Assembly (NCBI GenBank): GCA_002162755.1
Contig: MAAS01000031.1
Coordinates: 184,518 to 220,356, forward strand
Direction: 5' to 3'
DNA length: 35,839 nucleotides
Source of the DNA: Gammaproteobacteria bacterium 50_400_T64
GTDB lineage: Bacteria > Pseudomonadota > Gammaproteobacteria > Pseudomonadales > Porticoccaceae
Positions 16,958 to 26,300 of the stretch are shown here, one piece after another. The stretch's first letter is position 1, and the number at the start of each line of letters is the position of its first letter. The notes beneath the pieces were generated by a model that was given only the letters and a program-made list of their open reading frames with translations, was not told the origin of the DNA and ran no database searches. The translations under genes and the position numbers were made by a program.

Positions 16958-17518
16958 GTGCAAGTGTCCTCTAGCAGCCACTTTTCAGCCCCAGCACTTA
17001 ACAGGCATCAGACTGGCGATGAAGCCAGGGGCGCGGCTGGAGCTGACAACGAGAATAAAGTCGAGCAACTGACAAAGCCTAGCGCTCGCACACAACAAAA
17101 AGATGTCGCTCAGCAGCTAACGCACGAAGAATCGCAACAACTGCGCCTACTAAAAACCCGCGACCGCGAGGTTAGAGCTCACGAACAAGCTCACGCGAGT
17201 GTTGGCGGACCCTTCACCGGGGCACCAAACTATCAGTACACCCGAGGCCCCGATGGCCGGCAATATGCCAGCTCCGGACATGTCAATATCGACAGCAGTA
17301 AAATAGCAGGCGATCCCAAAGCAACACTGCAAAAAGCCTTACAACTCAAACGCACTGCTCTGGCACCGGCTCAACCCTCCCAGCAAGACCGCAGAGTGGC
17401 CGCCAATGCTCAGCAGCTGGCCGTAGAAGCCAGGGCCGACCTCAATACTTTATTACTTAAGGCTCAGGAAACAGACATCCCTACAACACGTGGTTCAAAG
17501 GTTAATATCTTTATATAA
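16958..17518 (+). CDS. SprA-related putative metalloprotease (HExxH)
   Basis: The 186-residue protein contains HEQAH at 75-79, a gluzincin-type zinc motif, within the segment REVRAHEQAHASVGG, followed by YQYTRGPDGRQYASSGHVNID. This conserved block defines the SprA-related/putative metalloprotease family. The N-terminal 60 residues are polar and probably disordered. The C-terminal part is helical and Ala/Gln-rich (RRVAANAQQLAVEARADL). There is no signal peptide. The start is GTG at 16958 with AGGT about 8 bases upstream. It lies 91 bases behind the cyclase-PilZ gene and converges on the EAL-HDOD gene. Activity and substrate are unknown. The third zinc ligand cannot be assigned confidently. Confidence 0.85.
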   Translation: MQVSSSSHFSAPALNRHQTGDEARGAAGADNENKVEQLTKPSARTQQKDVAQQLTHEESQQLRLLKTRDREVRAHEQAHASVGGPFTGAPNYQYTRGPDGRQYASSGHVNIDSSKIAGDPKATLQKALQLKRTALAPAQPSQQDRRVAANAQQLAVEARADLNTLLLKAQETDIPTTRGSKVNIFI

Positions 17519-17570
17519 CGGACTACGAAGAAAAAGGGAAAGTACAGCTAGCGCATGAAGAACCGAGAGA

Positions 17571-18779
17571 TCAGCTGCTGAACTGCACGTACTGGCGCGC
17601 CATAGGAACAACATTCAGGTAAAGCTCCATCAACTTCTTTGAGTCCACAGACCCAATCATAGCGTCGGCGAGATTACCTTCACAATAATCAACGACCATG
17701 GACAATACTTTACCCAATTCCCCTGCACCCTGAAGTAGGGCTTGCTTAACATCATCGCTAATGGGTAATTCTGCCAAAGCTTCATCTAATGGAACACCTA
17801 ATAAAGCATCGAGGAGAGAAAATAAACCCACCATAAAATAGGTACCTCGATCTGATTCTTTACCGAGCTCCAGCGCCAGGGATTCACACATCAAAGCGCG
17901 GACTAAGGCAGATTCGAGAACATGAGCGCTGTCTTCACTAAAGCTTCCCGCCATCACCACATGTACGAGACGAACCAACGTGTCGAGGCCGAGTGTAAAT
18001 ACGGTTTCATCAATCGATGTAATTTCTCGCTCAAAACCATACATTGCCGAATTGACGTAGCGTAACAATTTATAACTTAGCGCCACATCGTGTGAGATCA
18101 GCTCGGTCAACTTACTCACGTCAACATTCGCTTGATGTATTTTATTGGCCAGCTCAACAATGGCGATTTGGTTACCGCTTATTTTTCTGCCACTAACAAT
18201 TTTGGGGCGCTCAAAATAATAGCCCTGGAAAAGGTCAAAACCCAGAGCAAGGCATTGCTGAGCCTCCTCCTCTATTTCGACCTTTTCGGCCAATAATCTG
18301 GCGCCATATTGCTTGAGTTCAGGAAGCTTCGTACTCAACTGATCGAGACCGATATCAGCCACATCAAGTTTAATAATATCAACGATGCCGAGGAAGGGTT
18401 CATGTATGGGGTCAAAAATATAATCATCCAGAGCCAGAGTGTAGCCCCGTTTTTTCAAAGCCAGAAGAGCATCTATGACCTGCTCATCAGGCTCTACATG
18501 TTCAAGAATTTCAATCACAATATTGCAATGACTTTCAGGTATCGGGTAACGACCGACCAGGAATTCCCGAGGCATATTGATAAAGGCTGGCTTGTCACCG
18601 ACCAGATCCTCAAAACCAATGGAGGTAAAAACGTTGCCCAATAACTCAGCTGTTGCCAAACCATGGTCATCGACCTCAACAGAGTTAACGTTACCCGAGC
18701 GATAGAGCAACTCATAAGCGGAAACATTAAAGTCCCGATCATAAATTGACTGTCGAGCCACATAGACTAGATCTGACAC
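17571..18779 (-). CDS. EAL-HDOD signalling protein (YuxH/CdgJ type)
   Basis: The 402-residue protein joins an EAL domain (about 1-200) to an HDOD domain (about 205-395, HDVALSYKLLRYVNSAMYG). EAL domains degrade c-di-GMP, but in many EAL-HDOD proteins they are inactive. Here most catalytic positions look retained: Glu23 (YELLYR, in place of EAL), Asn68 (FINM), Glu90 and Glu93, Asp118-Asp119 (LALDDY), Lys137 and Asp139 (IIKLD), Glu165 (AEKVE), Gln185 (QGYYF). The loop after DDY differs from the active-enzyme DDFGTG. Vibrio CdgJ of this type affects motility. The start is GTG at 18779 with AGGGA 7 bases upstream. It converges on the SprA-like gene. Confidence 0.92.
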   Translation of the reverse strand: MSDLVYVARQSIYDRDFNVSAYELLYRSGNVNSVEVDDHGLATAELLGNVFTSIGFEDLVGDKPAFINMPREFLVGRYPIPESHCNIVIEILEHVEPDEQVIDALLALKKRGYTLALDDYIFDPIHEPFLGIVDIIKLDVADIGLDQLSTKLPELKQYGARLLAEKVEIEEEAQQCLALGFDLFQGYYFERPKIVSGRKISGNQIAIVELANKIHQANVDVSKLTELISHDVALSYKLLRYVNSAMYGFEREITSIDETVFTLGLDTLVRLVHVVMAGSFSEDSAHVLESALVRALMCESLALELGKESDRGTYFMVGLFSLLDALLGVPLDEALAELPISDDVKQALLQGAGELGKVLSMVVDYCEGNLADAMIGSVDSKKLMELYLNVVPMARQYVQFSS

Positions 18780-18808
18780 ATGATATCCCTTATGGCCGAA
18801 ACCTTTTT

Positions 18809-18814
18809 ATTATA
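18809..18814 (-). promoter_or_regulatory. Candidate -10 box of the EAL-HDOD gene
   Basis: A perfect TATAAT on the minus strand lies about 30 bases upstream of the GTG start, giving a predicted 5' leader of about 23 bases. The -35 region at 17-bp spacing is poor, so the call rests mainly on the -10 match and its position. Confidence 0.4.
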
Positions 18815-18930
18815 GGAACAAAATATCTACATACTGGTACTCAGAATCAGACCAGCGCAAGAGAGTAAAAGCATAACAAAGGAATGCTATCACTACCGTG
18901 CGCTAGTCGAAATTCCCAAACAAGGGTAAA

Positions 18931-19803
18931 TCAATACGCTTTAGAACGCGTAATCATTCGTTGCGCCTGGGTGTAATGGGGCTTATCCAACATAATGCCA
19001 TCGAGACCGACAACACCCATGTCAGGGTTGGCTTCAAAAACCTCAACCACTCGTCGCGACCACTCCAACTGCTCAGCCGTAAACGAAAACGATTCATTGA
19101 TGATATCGACCTGATTGGGGTGTATCGCCATCATGCAGGTAAAGCCCGCACGGCGAGCACCCAGACAGGCATCTCGCAAACCATCATCGTCTTTAAAATC
19201 GGTGAACACAGTATTGCAAGGCTCAATACCCGCAGAGGCCGCTGCGGCCAAACACAAACTGCGCGCCGTGCGGAACAGATCATCCCAGTTACCATCAGGC
19301 AAGCGGTGGGTTTCAGCACCAACATCGGCAGAGAGATCAAACTCACCCCAGCTAACGTAAGCCAACCTGTCGCTACAGTCGGTCAAGCCTCCCATACTGA
19401 GCACGCCCTGACCCGTTTCTGTGCCTATCACGAGTATTTTAATATGACCAGCAGGTACACCGTCTCGCGCTTCGAGGGCACTAATATAGTGGTCAAAGCG
19501 AATCACGTCCTCACGAGTACGATACTTCGGCAGCAAAATATAATCTGGCGCACCACCCACGACGGCGGCAAGATCACCCAACGTCATATCACCACACAGG
19601 GGGTTCACTCTGACCAGTAATTTCTTGGTGCGTGAGCCCAAAGGGTTAGCATCGAGGTATTCCCGTGCTAAACGTCGGCCCTCGTCTTTACGACTCAGGG
19701 CAACGGAATCTTCCAGATCGAGAATCAGGCCATCGGCATTGGTACCCGAGCCTTTGGCAATTTTTTTCTCGCTATCAGCGGGTAAAAAAAGCATTGATCG
19801 CAT
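18931..19803 (-). CDS. CitE-like HpcH/HpaI aldolase/citrate lyase family protein
   Basis: The 290-residue TIM-barrel protein resembles malyl-CoA, citramalyl-CoA and beta-methylmalyl-CoA lyases, which split or form hydroxyacyl-CoA thioesters using Mg2+. Visible motifs are LILDLEDSV, LLVRVNP, ILLPKYR, GTETGQGVL, SWGEFDLSADVG and MAIHPNQVDIIN. Glu in GTETGQG and Asp in EFDLSADVG are the usual Mg2+ ligands. The start is ATG at 19803 with GGAG 7 bases upstream, 16 bases after the MaoC stop. That spacing points to an operon and to a hydratase-then-lyase pathway on a CoA-linked acid. The precise substrate is unknown. No CoA-transferase gene is adjacent. Confidence 0.9.
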   Translation of the reverse strand: MRSMLFLPADSEKKIAKGSGTNADGLILDLEDSVALSRKDEGRRLAREYLDANPLGSRTKKLLVRVNPLCGDMTLGDLAAVVGGAPDYILLPKYRTREDVIRFDHYISALEARDGVPAGHIKILVIGTETGQGVLSMGGLTDCSDRLAYVSWGEFDLSADVGAETHRLPDGNWDDLFRTARSLCLAAAASAGIEPCNTVFTDFKDDDGLRDACLGARRAGFTCMMAIHPNQVDIINESFSFTAEQLEWSRRVVEVFEANPDMGVVGLDGIMLDKPHYTQAQRMITRSKAY

Positions 19804-19819
19804 AAATATTCTCCGCTAC

Positions 19820-20275
19820 TTAGTCTTTGGGGCGTGTCGCCATTAAGGCAGTACGTTTAACGGTAGCAACCAACTCATCACGCTGGTTAAAGCCTTCGTG
19901 GAGAAAGTTAACGATGCCCGAGTCATTGCGCGACTTGCTGATACGCTTATCCAGTACAGTAGTGCGCGCACGAATAGTATCGCCGTGGAAAGTCGGGCGG
20001 GGGAAAGAAATATCCGTCATGCCCAGGTTACCCAGTGTTGTTCCCAGCGTCAGCTCTGTCACCTGCACGCCAACCACTAAAGCCAAGGTAAACATACTGT
20101 TTACGATACGCTCACCATAAATACTATCTTTGGAAAACTCAGCATCAATATGCAGGGGCTGAGTGTTCATGGTCAGGCAGCTGAACAGAGTATTATCGTA
20201 TTCACTCACAGTACGACGCACCTGGTGATCAAAAACTGCGCCCTCTTCAAAATCTTCAAAATAATAACCGGCCAT
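19820..20275 (-). CDS. MaoC-like hot-dog hydratase/dehydratase
   Basis: The 151-residue protein has the single hot-dog fold of MaoC enoyl-CoA hydratases. The active-site loop reads LTMNTQPLHIDAEF. The His (in PLHID) is present, but the position usually held by the catalytic Asp appears to be Asn. The block ISFPRPTFHGDTIRARTTVLDKR is typical of the group. MaoC proteins next to CitE-like lyases hydrate itaconyl-, mesaconyl- or related CoA esters in known pathways (Pseudomonas Ich-Ccl), so a similar role is plausible here. The start is ATG at 20275 after GAGGAAGAGAA. It is the first gene of the MaoC-CitE pair, divergent from the nitroreductase. Confidence 0.88.
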   Translation of the reverse strand: MAGYYFEDFEEGAVFDHQVRRTVSEYDNTLFSCLTMNTQPLHIDAEFSKDSIYGERIVNSMFTLALVVGVQVTELTLGTTLGNLGMTDISFPRPTFHGDTIRARTTVLDKRISKSRNDSGIVNFLHEGFNQRDELVATVKRTALMATRPKD

Positions 20276-20309
20276 TTCTCTTCCTCTTACTCATAAATGT
20301 GGAAGTGAA

Positions 20310-20315
20310 ATTATA
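20310..20315 (-). promoter_or_regulatory. Candidate -10 box of the MaoC-CitE operon
   Basis: TATAAT on the minus strand lies 34 bases upstream of the MaoC ATG. The -35 region at 17 bases is weak. A short CCGAG/CTCGG inverted repeat immediately upstream (about 20319-20344) could be an operator. Confidence 0.38.
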
Positions 20316-20448
20316 TCACCGAGGGGGCTCTAGATACGACTCGGCAAATTGGTGCCTACACATCCCACCCTACGCAAACTTTTCTCGTAGTAAACTAAGC
20401 GCCAATCACTCATCCACAACACAAAACCACTAAAAATAGAGCCCAACC

Positions 20449-21138
20449 ATGACTAACAATAAAAACGTACGCGCCCTGACTTTTGACGAGGTGATCGAAC
20501 GACGTAAATCCGTACGCGGCTTCCTGCCTGAAGCCATACCGAAAGAAGAACTACATAAGGTTTTTGCCCTCGCCCAACAGGCACCCTCAAACTGTAATAT
20601 CCAGCCCTGGAATGTCGTCGTCGCCTCGGGAGAATCCTGTAAAGCCCTGCGCGACAAGCTGGTAGCCGCCGTTGAGCAGCAAGTAACACCCAACCCCGAC
20701 TACTCTCGCACCGAGCGTTTCGAAGGTGTATTTCGCCAGCGCCAGGTCGATACTGCCGTTGAGCTCTACAACAATATGAATATAGGCAGGGGGGACAAAG
20801 AGGGACGCCAGTGGGCGATGATGCGCAACTTTGAGCTCTTTGACGCGCCTCATATCGCCTTTATTTCCATGCCGAAAATATTCAATGAATCCGTCGCCAT
20901 TGATGTCGGCATGTATGCTCAAACCTTAATGTTATCGATGACGGCCCACGGTATCGGCTCTTGTGCCCAAGCCAGTGTTAGCCGTTATCCCGATATTATT
21001 CGCGAGCATTTCGGGTTAGACGACGGTCTTGCCGTACTAATAGGCATCTCTTTCGGCTATGAAGACACCGCTGTGCCAGCCAACAAGACTATCGTGCCCC
21101 GAGCTAATATTGAAGAAGAGGTGTTGTTTTTAAATTGA
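20449..21138 (+). CDS. FMN-dependent nitroreductase-family protein
   Basis: The 229-residue protein belongs to the nitroreductase superfamily. FMN-phosphate contacts are visible at RRKSVRGF (about 18-25) and APSNCNIQPWNVVV (about 45-58), and the C-terminal VLIGISFGYED is typical. The insert QRQVDTAVELYNNMNIGRGD resembles the group that reduces nitroaromatics, quinones or enones with NAD(P)H. Substrate and physiological role are unknown. There is no strong ribosome-binding site before the ATG at 20449. It is divergent from the MaoC-CitE operon by 173 bases, so the two may share regulation. Confidence 0.9.
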   Translation: MTNNKNVRALTFDEVIERRKSVRGFLPEAIPKEELHKVFALAQQAPSNCNIQPWNVVVASGESCKALRDKLVAAVEQQVTPNPDYSRTERFEGVFRQRQVDTAVELYNNMNIGRGDKEGRQWAMMRNFELFDAPHIAFISMPKIFNESVAIDVGMYAQTLMLSMTAHGIGSCAQASVSRYPDIIREHFGLDDGLAVLIGISFGYEDTAVPANKTIVPRANIEEEVLFLN

Positions 21139-21144
21139 GGGCTG

Positions 21145-21159
21145 AAGCCTGTCGGGCTT
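21145..21159 (+). terminator. Weak terminator-like hairpin after the nitroreductase gene
   Basis: AAGCC and GGCTT form a 5-bp stem with a 5-base loop just after the nitroreductase stop, followed by AGGGTTTT. The stem is short and the T-run interrupted, so it is a weak candidate. The remaining bases to 21399 hold nothing I can recognise. Confidence 0.3.
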
Positions 21160-21399
21160 AGGGTTTTCCTACCGAAGGGGAGGTATTCAAACAACGGAAG
21201 GTAGCAAGTTGGCGTGCAGGCAAAAAGCGTCGCAATCCTACTTGCGGCCCCGAGTGAACAAAAACAGAGAGTCCATATATAAAACCAGATAAACGATCGG
21301 TTACTCGTATATTTCTTTGGTCATTAAAAATGACTATGAAAGCCTAATCACTCGGGCAGACGCTATGTCTCTAATGATTGTCCAGCCATGAATATAATA

Positions 21400-22302
21400 T
21401 TATAAATTGCCCGCAGGTCGTCCAACCATTGACCGTAGACGACTCGGGCCAGCATTAATTTGATGCAATGAATTAATGCCCTCTCGCCCCAAACGCCTCA
21501 AACTCTGCTGCACGACTTCTCTCAATTTCCGATCCTGAGGAGGCTTCGTCAAATAAGCATCACAGCCCGACAGAGAGCCTCTCACTCTATCGATGGGAGA
21601 CTTTTTACCGGTGAGCATAATCACATCTGACAGCTTCTCGGCTTTAATCGCTTTACAGACATTGTAACCATCCATCCCCGGCATAATCACATCGAGAAAA
21701 ACCAGATGAACATCTTTCGACCAGATGTATTCCATTGCATCTCGACCATTACTGGCAAAATCAATCGCCAGGGGCCCAGAAATAATTTCTGGTAATTTTA
21801 ACTCCATGTACTTACGCACAGAAAGGCTGTCATCAACAACGAGTATACGAAAATCATCCTTTTTTCCTTCAGTCTTTACACTAGTCACCCTGGCAGCTCT
21901 AGCTGACAGGCTTGCCGCAACAACCTGCTCAAGCATAGTCAGTAATCGCTTGACGGTAATAGGGCGAGACATAAAGATTAATTTTAAATGTTTGACACTT
22001 TCACTCGACTTGGTCGCCGATGTCAAAACGGGGACAACTCCTTTATTCTTTGCGGCAAAGGCTTTCCAATCGGCAATAGCCTGGTGTGAGTCAGCATTGA
22101 GAAGAACCACACTAGGCTTTATCCCCTCGTCCAAATCAACAAATACATGACCATTTTTCAGCTGAGGTAGCACTCCAAACATACTTCTCAGCACAGTCAC
22201 TTCCCGTGCTGACAAACCTATTTGCGATACTCGAAGAATATTATCCACTCTCTGTCCATTCCCTATAGTTAAATAAAATCCATGTATAAGACTTTGCGCC
22301 AT
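21400..22302 (-). CDS. Pseudo-receiver/receiver response regulator (PilG-like receiver)
   Basis: The 300-residue protein has two receiver-like domains. The N-terminal one (about 20-130) follows the receiver pattern of strands and helices but lacks the acidic pocket: SQIGLS replaces the DD pair, VLLNADSHQ replaces the phospho-Asp loop, and SRPIT replaces the Lys-Pro element. The second (about 150-270) is intact: ILVVDDSLSVRKYM, phospho-acceptor Asp in VFLDVIMPGMDG, VIMLTGKK, and AYLTKPPQ. Its DRVRGSLSGCDAYLTKP segment resembles PilG. No output domain follows, only a basic tail. The ATG at 22302 has a poor ribosome-binding site, and a GTG at 22248 with GGACAGAGA upstream may be the real start. 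It is the last gene of the chemosensory operon, 22 bases after a CheW gene. Confidence 0.85.
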   Translation of the reverse strand: MAQSLIHGFYLTIGNGQRVDNILRVSQIGLSAREVTVLRSMFGVLPQLKNGHVFVDLDEGIKPSVVLLNADSHQAIADWKAFAAKNKGVVPVLTSATKSSESVKHLKLIFMSRPITVKRLLTMLEQVVAASLSARAARVTSVKTEGKKDDFRILVVDDSLSVRKYMELKLPEIISGPLAIDFASNGRDAMEYIWSKDVHLVFLDVIMPGMDGYNVCKAIKAEKLSDVIMLTGKKSPIDRVRGSLSGCDAYLTKPPQDRKLREVVQQSLRRLGREGINSLHQINAGPSRLRSMVGRPAGNL

Positions 22303-22324
22303 GTGCTATGCGCATTGAGCTTTC

Positions 22325-22846
22325 TCAATCTTTAATCTCTGTTTTTAGGTTCCGACCAAACACAGTATTAAGATCTAGTATTGGCACGACACCGCGAACC
22401 TCGTGCATAAAGCAGGAAGGTGCTAGACAGTCCCAACCGTGCAGAACTGGCGGCAGGTCACATTGACGACTATCCGCTACATCTACTCGCTCAGGTATTT
22501 GCCGCAGTACCAAAGCACCCAGCTTTGAGCCCGCCAACGCAACTAGCACCATAACCTCAGCCTGTATTTCATCATTAGCCGTTTGCTTAAGATCCAGATA
22601 CATACCCAAATCAATCGCTGGCACCAGCCGTTGCTGCCATACGAGAACACCCGTTACATGATCGGGTGTTTGCGGAACAGGAACGACCTGAGGCACCTGC
22701 GGAAACACATAGATCACGTCCTGCGCTGCAACGGCTACCGTCAAACCACCGGATATATCGAGCAGCCATGCTGGTGATGTATCCTCTGCTGACGTTGATA
22801 TATCAACAGACGCTACCACTTGTTTACCCTGCACCTGCACCGCCAT
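22325..22846 (-). CDS. CheW-like protein (ChpC position)
   Basis: The 173-residue protein is a CheW-type adaptor: VTGVLVWQQRLVPAIDLGMYL (about 75-95) matches the conserved G-x-x-x-x-R-G-x-x-x-P-x-x-D core, and the C-terminal end RGVVPILDLNTVFG repeats the pattern. These adaptors connect receptors to CheA. The reading frame is open further upstream to 22957, but that part overlaps the preceding CheW gene in another frame. The ATG at 22846 starts 1 base beyond that gene's stop and gives a normal length, so it is chosen. The position after chpA-like and another CheW gene corresponds to chpC in Pseudomonas. Confidence 0.85.
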   Translation of the reverse strand: MAVQVQGKQVVASVDISTSAEDTSPAWLLDISGGLTVAVAAQDVIYVFPQVPQVVPVPQTPDHVTGVLVWQQRLVPAIDLGMYLDLKQTANDEIQAEVMVLVALAGSKLGALVLRQIPERVDVADSRQCDLPPVLHGWDCLAPSCFMHEVRGVVPILDLNTVFGRNLKTEIKD

Positions 22847-22847
22847 C

Positions 22848-23339
22848 TCAGCTGAGCTCCAGACTTGCTGACAAAAAACCATCACCCAATTTATCAGCTG
22901 CGCTGATGTACTCGACGAGCGCCGAGAGGTTGGTACAAAGCAATACCTCGCCGTCATTTAAAGCGAGTCCTTTAATAAAAGACGCCTTGGTCAGCATGCA
23001 TTCCGGCAACACCTGCTCTCGAATAGATTGCTTGAGCGTATCAATACTCTGGCAAATAATGCCCAGCATAGGATTACCCGAACCCAAATTCGCACACACC
23101 CGATAGTCATCGGGCAGAGCGGACAAAGTACACAGCTCAGCATCAAAACCAATTGCGGGCAACAATTGGCCGTCCACCTCAACCTGAGCCAACATAGAAG
23201 TATTGGCAGCACTTTCATCCAAATCGAACACTGAAACCAGAGAGTGTACCTCCACCAGTGGCACCGCCAGACGCACACCAGGAAAATTCATCACTGCCAT
23301 TTGCTGCCCCCCAATCTCAGGAGTCACTTGACTGTTCAT
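22848..23339 (-). CDS. Divergent CheW-like protein
   Basis: The 163-residue protein shows a CheW-like fold pattern (VRLAVPLVEVHSLVSV, LLPAIGFDAELCTL, FIKGLALNDGEVLLCTNLSALVEYI) but weak motif conservation. It probably acts as a second, specialised coupling protein. Its ATG overlaps the CheA stop by four bases (ATGA), and its stop lies one base before the next CheW start, so the three genes are translationally coupled. Confidence 0.8.
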   Translation of the reverse strand: MNSQVTPEIGGQQMAVMNFPGVRLAVPLVEVHSLVSVFDLDESAANTSMLAQVEVDGQLLPAIGFDAELCTLSALPDDYRVCANLGSGNPMLGIICQSIDTLKQSIREQVLPECMLTKASFIKGLALNDGEVLLCTNLSALVEYISAADKLGDGFLSASLELS

Positions 23340-26300
23340 GCAAAACTACCGGTTAAATATTCGATCTGAGCAAGTAACTTGTCATCAGAGTAAGGCTTGG
23401 TGAGATATAAATTAACACCAGCATTCTCTGCCTGATGGCGATGTTTCTCGGTGCTTCTAGAGGTAATCATTACTACCGGCAGCTCCTCGAAACCACCACG
23501 CGAGCGTAAATGGCTGGTTAATTCAATACCGTTCATACGGGGCATTTCCATATCGACAAACATAATGTCGGGACGTACCGAACCCAGAAGGTCAACAGCT
23601 TCCAGACCATCACGAGCAGTTTTCACCGCGTAGCCAGCATCTGACAATAATTGGCTCAGCGCACGACGCGCACTTAAGGAGTCATCAACCACCATCGCAA
23701 TAGGCTGGTTGAGTGAAACCTCACTACTCACACGGCCATATTCATTAATGGCGCATTGCTCAAAGGCAATGGGCTGCATCAACATTTCAACTAAATCGAG
23801 AACCGGCGATACCTGCCCATCACCAAGGATGGTTGCGCCGACAATACCCGTCAACTTTGGCATATATTGCCCCAGGGTTTTCACCACTAGCTCTCGACTA
23901 CCAATAACCTCATCAACGACAACGGCTTCAACCCTGTCATCAATTTCCATCAGAATTACAGAACCTGTCTGATCAATCCCGTCAGTAGCCTCAGCCTCCA
24001 ACCCAAGTACGTTCGATAGTCGACGAACACGATAGGGGCGATGATCCAGGCGATAAACTAATTCGCCGCCAAAAAATGAAAACTCACCATCTTCAGCGTG
24101 CACAATTCGCTCAACCCCTCGGGTCGCGAGGCCATAGGTCTGCTGGTCAACCCGTACTAACAGAGCATGGGTGGACAACAGTGTTACCGGTAGACGAATA
24201 TCCATCGTGCAGCCCTCGCCTTTCACCGAGTCGAGCTGTAACGAGCCCTTCAGGCCAATCACTTGCCCATAAACCGCATTCAGACCAATACCTCGCCCAG
24301 AGACCTGGGTAACCGCACCACGAGTGGTAAAGTTAGGCCGCAGCACCATACGCTTTAGCTCGTCCTCAGCAATATCGACGTCGGCATCGATCAAGCCGTC
24401 ACGTACTGCTGCAACCCGAATAGCATCATAATCCAGGCCCGCACCATCATCTTTGCAGCGCACCAGAATATGGTTACCGTCCCGGAAAAACCCTAATTCC
24501 AGATTGCCGTTTGCACTTTTTCCAGCACTCACTCGGCTATCTGCACTCTCAATGCCGTGGTCAATAGCATTACGCAACAAGTGCATTACCGGGTCGACCA
24601 CATCTCTCAGCACTTCGCTATCCATCATGGTATCGCCGCCCGACAAAATCAGATCCACTTGTTTACCTGTCGTACGGCAGGTTTGGCGAACACAACGCTG
24701 CAAACGAGCAAACACCGAGTCGACCGACACCATGCGGGTTTTAAGAACACCTTCATGGGTTTCACTATTTAGCTGACCCTGAGTAACGATGATATCGTCG
24801 AGCTTATCCAGCTCACCGAGAATCTCCTCACCCATCTCTTTAGCATCGACAGCAGCTTCAATCATGCGGCGGCTGTAACTGTGTAATTCGTTATATTGGT
24901 CCATTTCCAGAGCGTCAAAATGACTATCATCCTCACGCTGATTCGAGAAATCCTTAATATCAACCAGCTCTTCAAGCTCAGCACCTAACTGGTGAATCGA
25001 GCCAAGCTGCGCGTCAAGCAGCTGCGCCCGCTCCTTAGTCTGCTCCACCCGTTCGCGCAGCTGAGCATTGAGGATTGTCGCCTCGCCAACTAGACGCAGT
25101 AAATCATCAACCAACCCCGCCGAAACACGCAATATTGCGCCTTCACTCTTACTTTCCCGCGCCTCTTCAGCATTAGCTGTAGCGGATGAAGCGGGTGCGA
25201 TAACGTTCGCAATATTCTCTACAGACTGTTTTCCAGGGACACTTGTACTACTTCCCACCTCGTCCACACGTGAAGTCGTGGCTAGTGATTCTGCCTCATG
25301 AACTGACTCGACATCTGCACCCGCATCAAGACTGGGATCAGGTGGGCCTTCAAGGTCAATCAGATTCGCCCAGTCAAGCACCTCCTGTAACACTTGCTGT
25401 GCGTTATCGGGTGCAGAACTAAAACCTTGTAGGGCATCGGACATACTTTCAAGGCAATCTGATGCCTTGATCAAAGCCTCTGCGAGAGCGCTTGCGGGCA
25501 ACGTCTCATACTTTGCCAGCACGATAAGAATATCTTCGAGATGATGCGTTAATTCAGCGACCCCACGAACACCCACTACGTTGCTAGCACCTTTTATGGT
25601 GTGCGCAATTCTCTGAGCTTCATGCATATCATCCATACTACCGCCCGCAATCAGGCGCTGGATCGCTAAAGAAAACTCCTCGCAAAATTGTGGTAATTCC
25701 TGCAATAAACCGTCTAACAATTCGGCGCTAACGTCGTCTCCAACCTCAAGGCTCACATGCTCAACTGTCGCTTCTTGCAGCCTTTCTTCTATTTCTTCTT
25801 CAAAGTGAGAAAAATCGGGCTGAGACAGAGCCCGCAGCAGTTCCGTGGCCTCGACATCAGTAATAGCGGCAGGCAAGCGAGCATTACTTAAAAAACTAAC
25901 CAGGCTATCAGCCGTACCTACTTTTAATGGTTCATTCAAATAATCACGAAGTAAAGATAAGATCGCCACCCAGTGTGACTGATCTTGATCGCCATCAACC
26001 ATAGCCAGGTTAATAACCGCAAAGTCACATGTCTGCGACAGACCCAGCAGCCCCATAGACTCAGAAGCCACCTGTAATCGTCCAAAAAGCTCTTGAACCA
26101 TCGCGCAAGCTTCAACCTGAATATCTTCCGCCACATCTGACGAAGCCAGCAGGCCCAACCATTCACGCAGGGCAACTTCAATCTGAGGTAACTCATCAAT
26201 CAAGATAGACAGGAGCTGGCTAACACCCTCTGGCAAGCCAACCTCATCAGCGACAAGATCAGCAGAGGCCAGCTCATCAGCAACCAGCTCATCGGCAAAA

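Noticed and set aside
18961..19620. 219-codon open frame antisense to the CitE-like gene
   Set aside because: The opposite strand carries all CitE motifs; this frame has no ribosome-binding site or family signature.
22847..22957. N-terminal extension of the second CheW gene
   Set aside because: It overlaps the preceding CheW gene in another frame, is Ser-rich and not CheW-like. The ATG at 22846 fits the spacing and family length.
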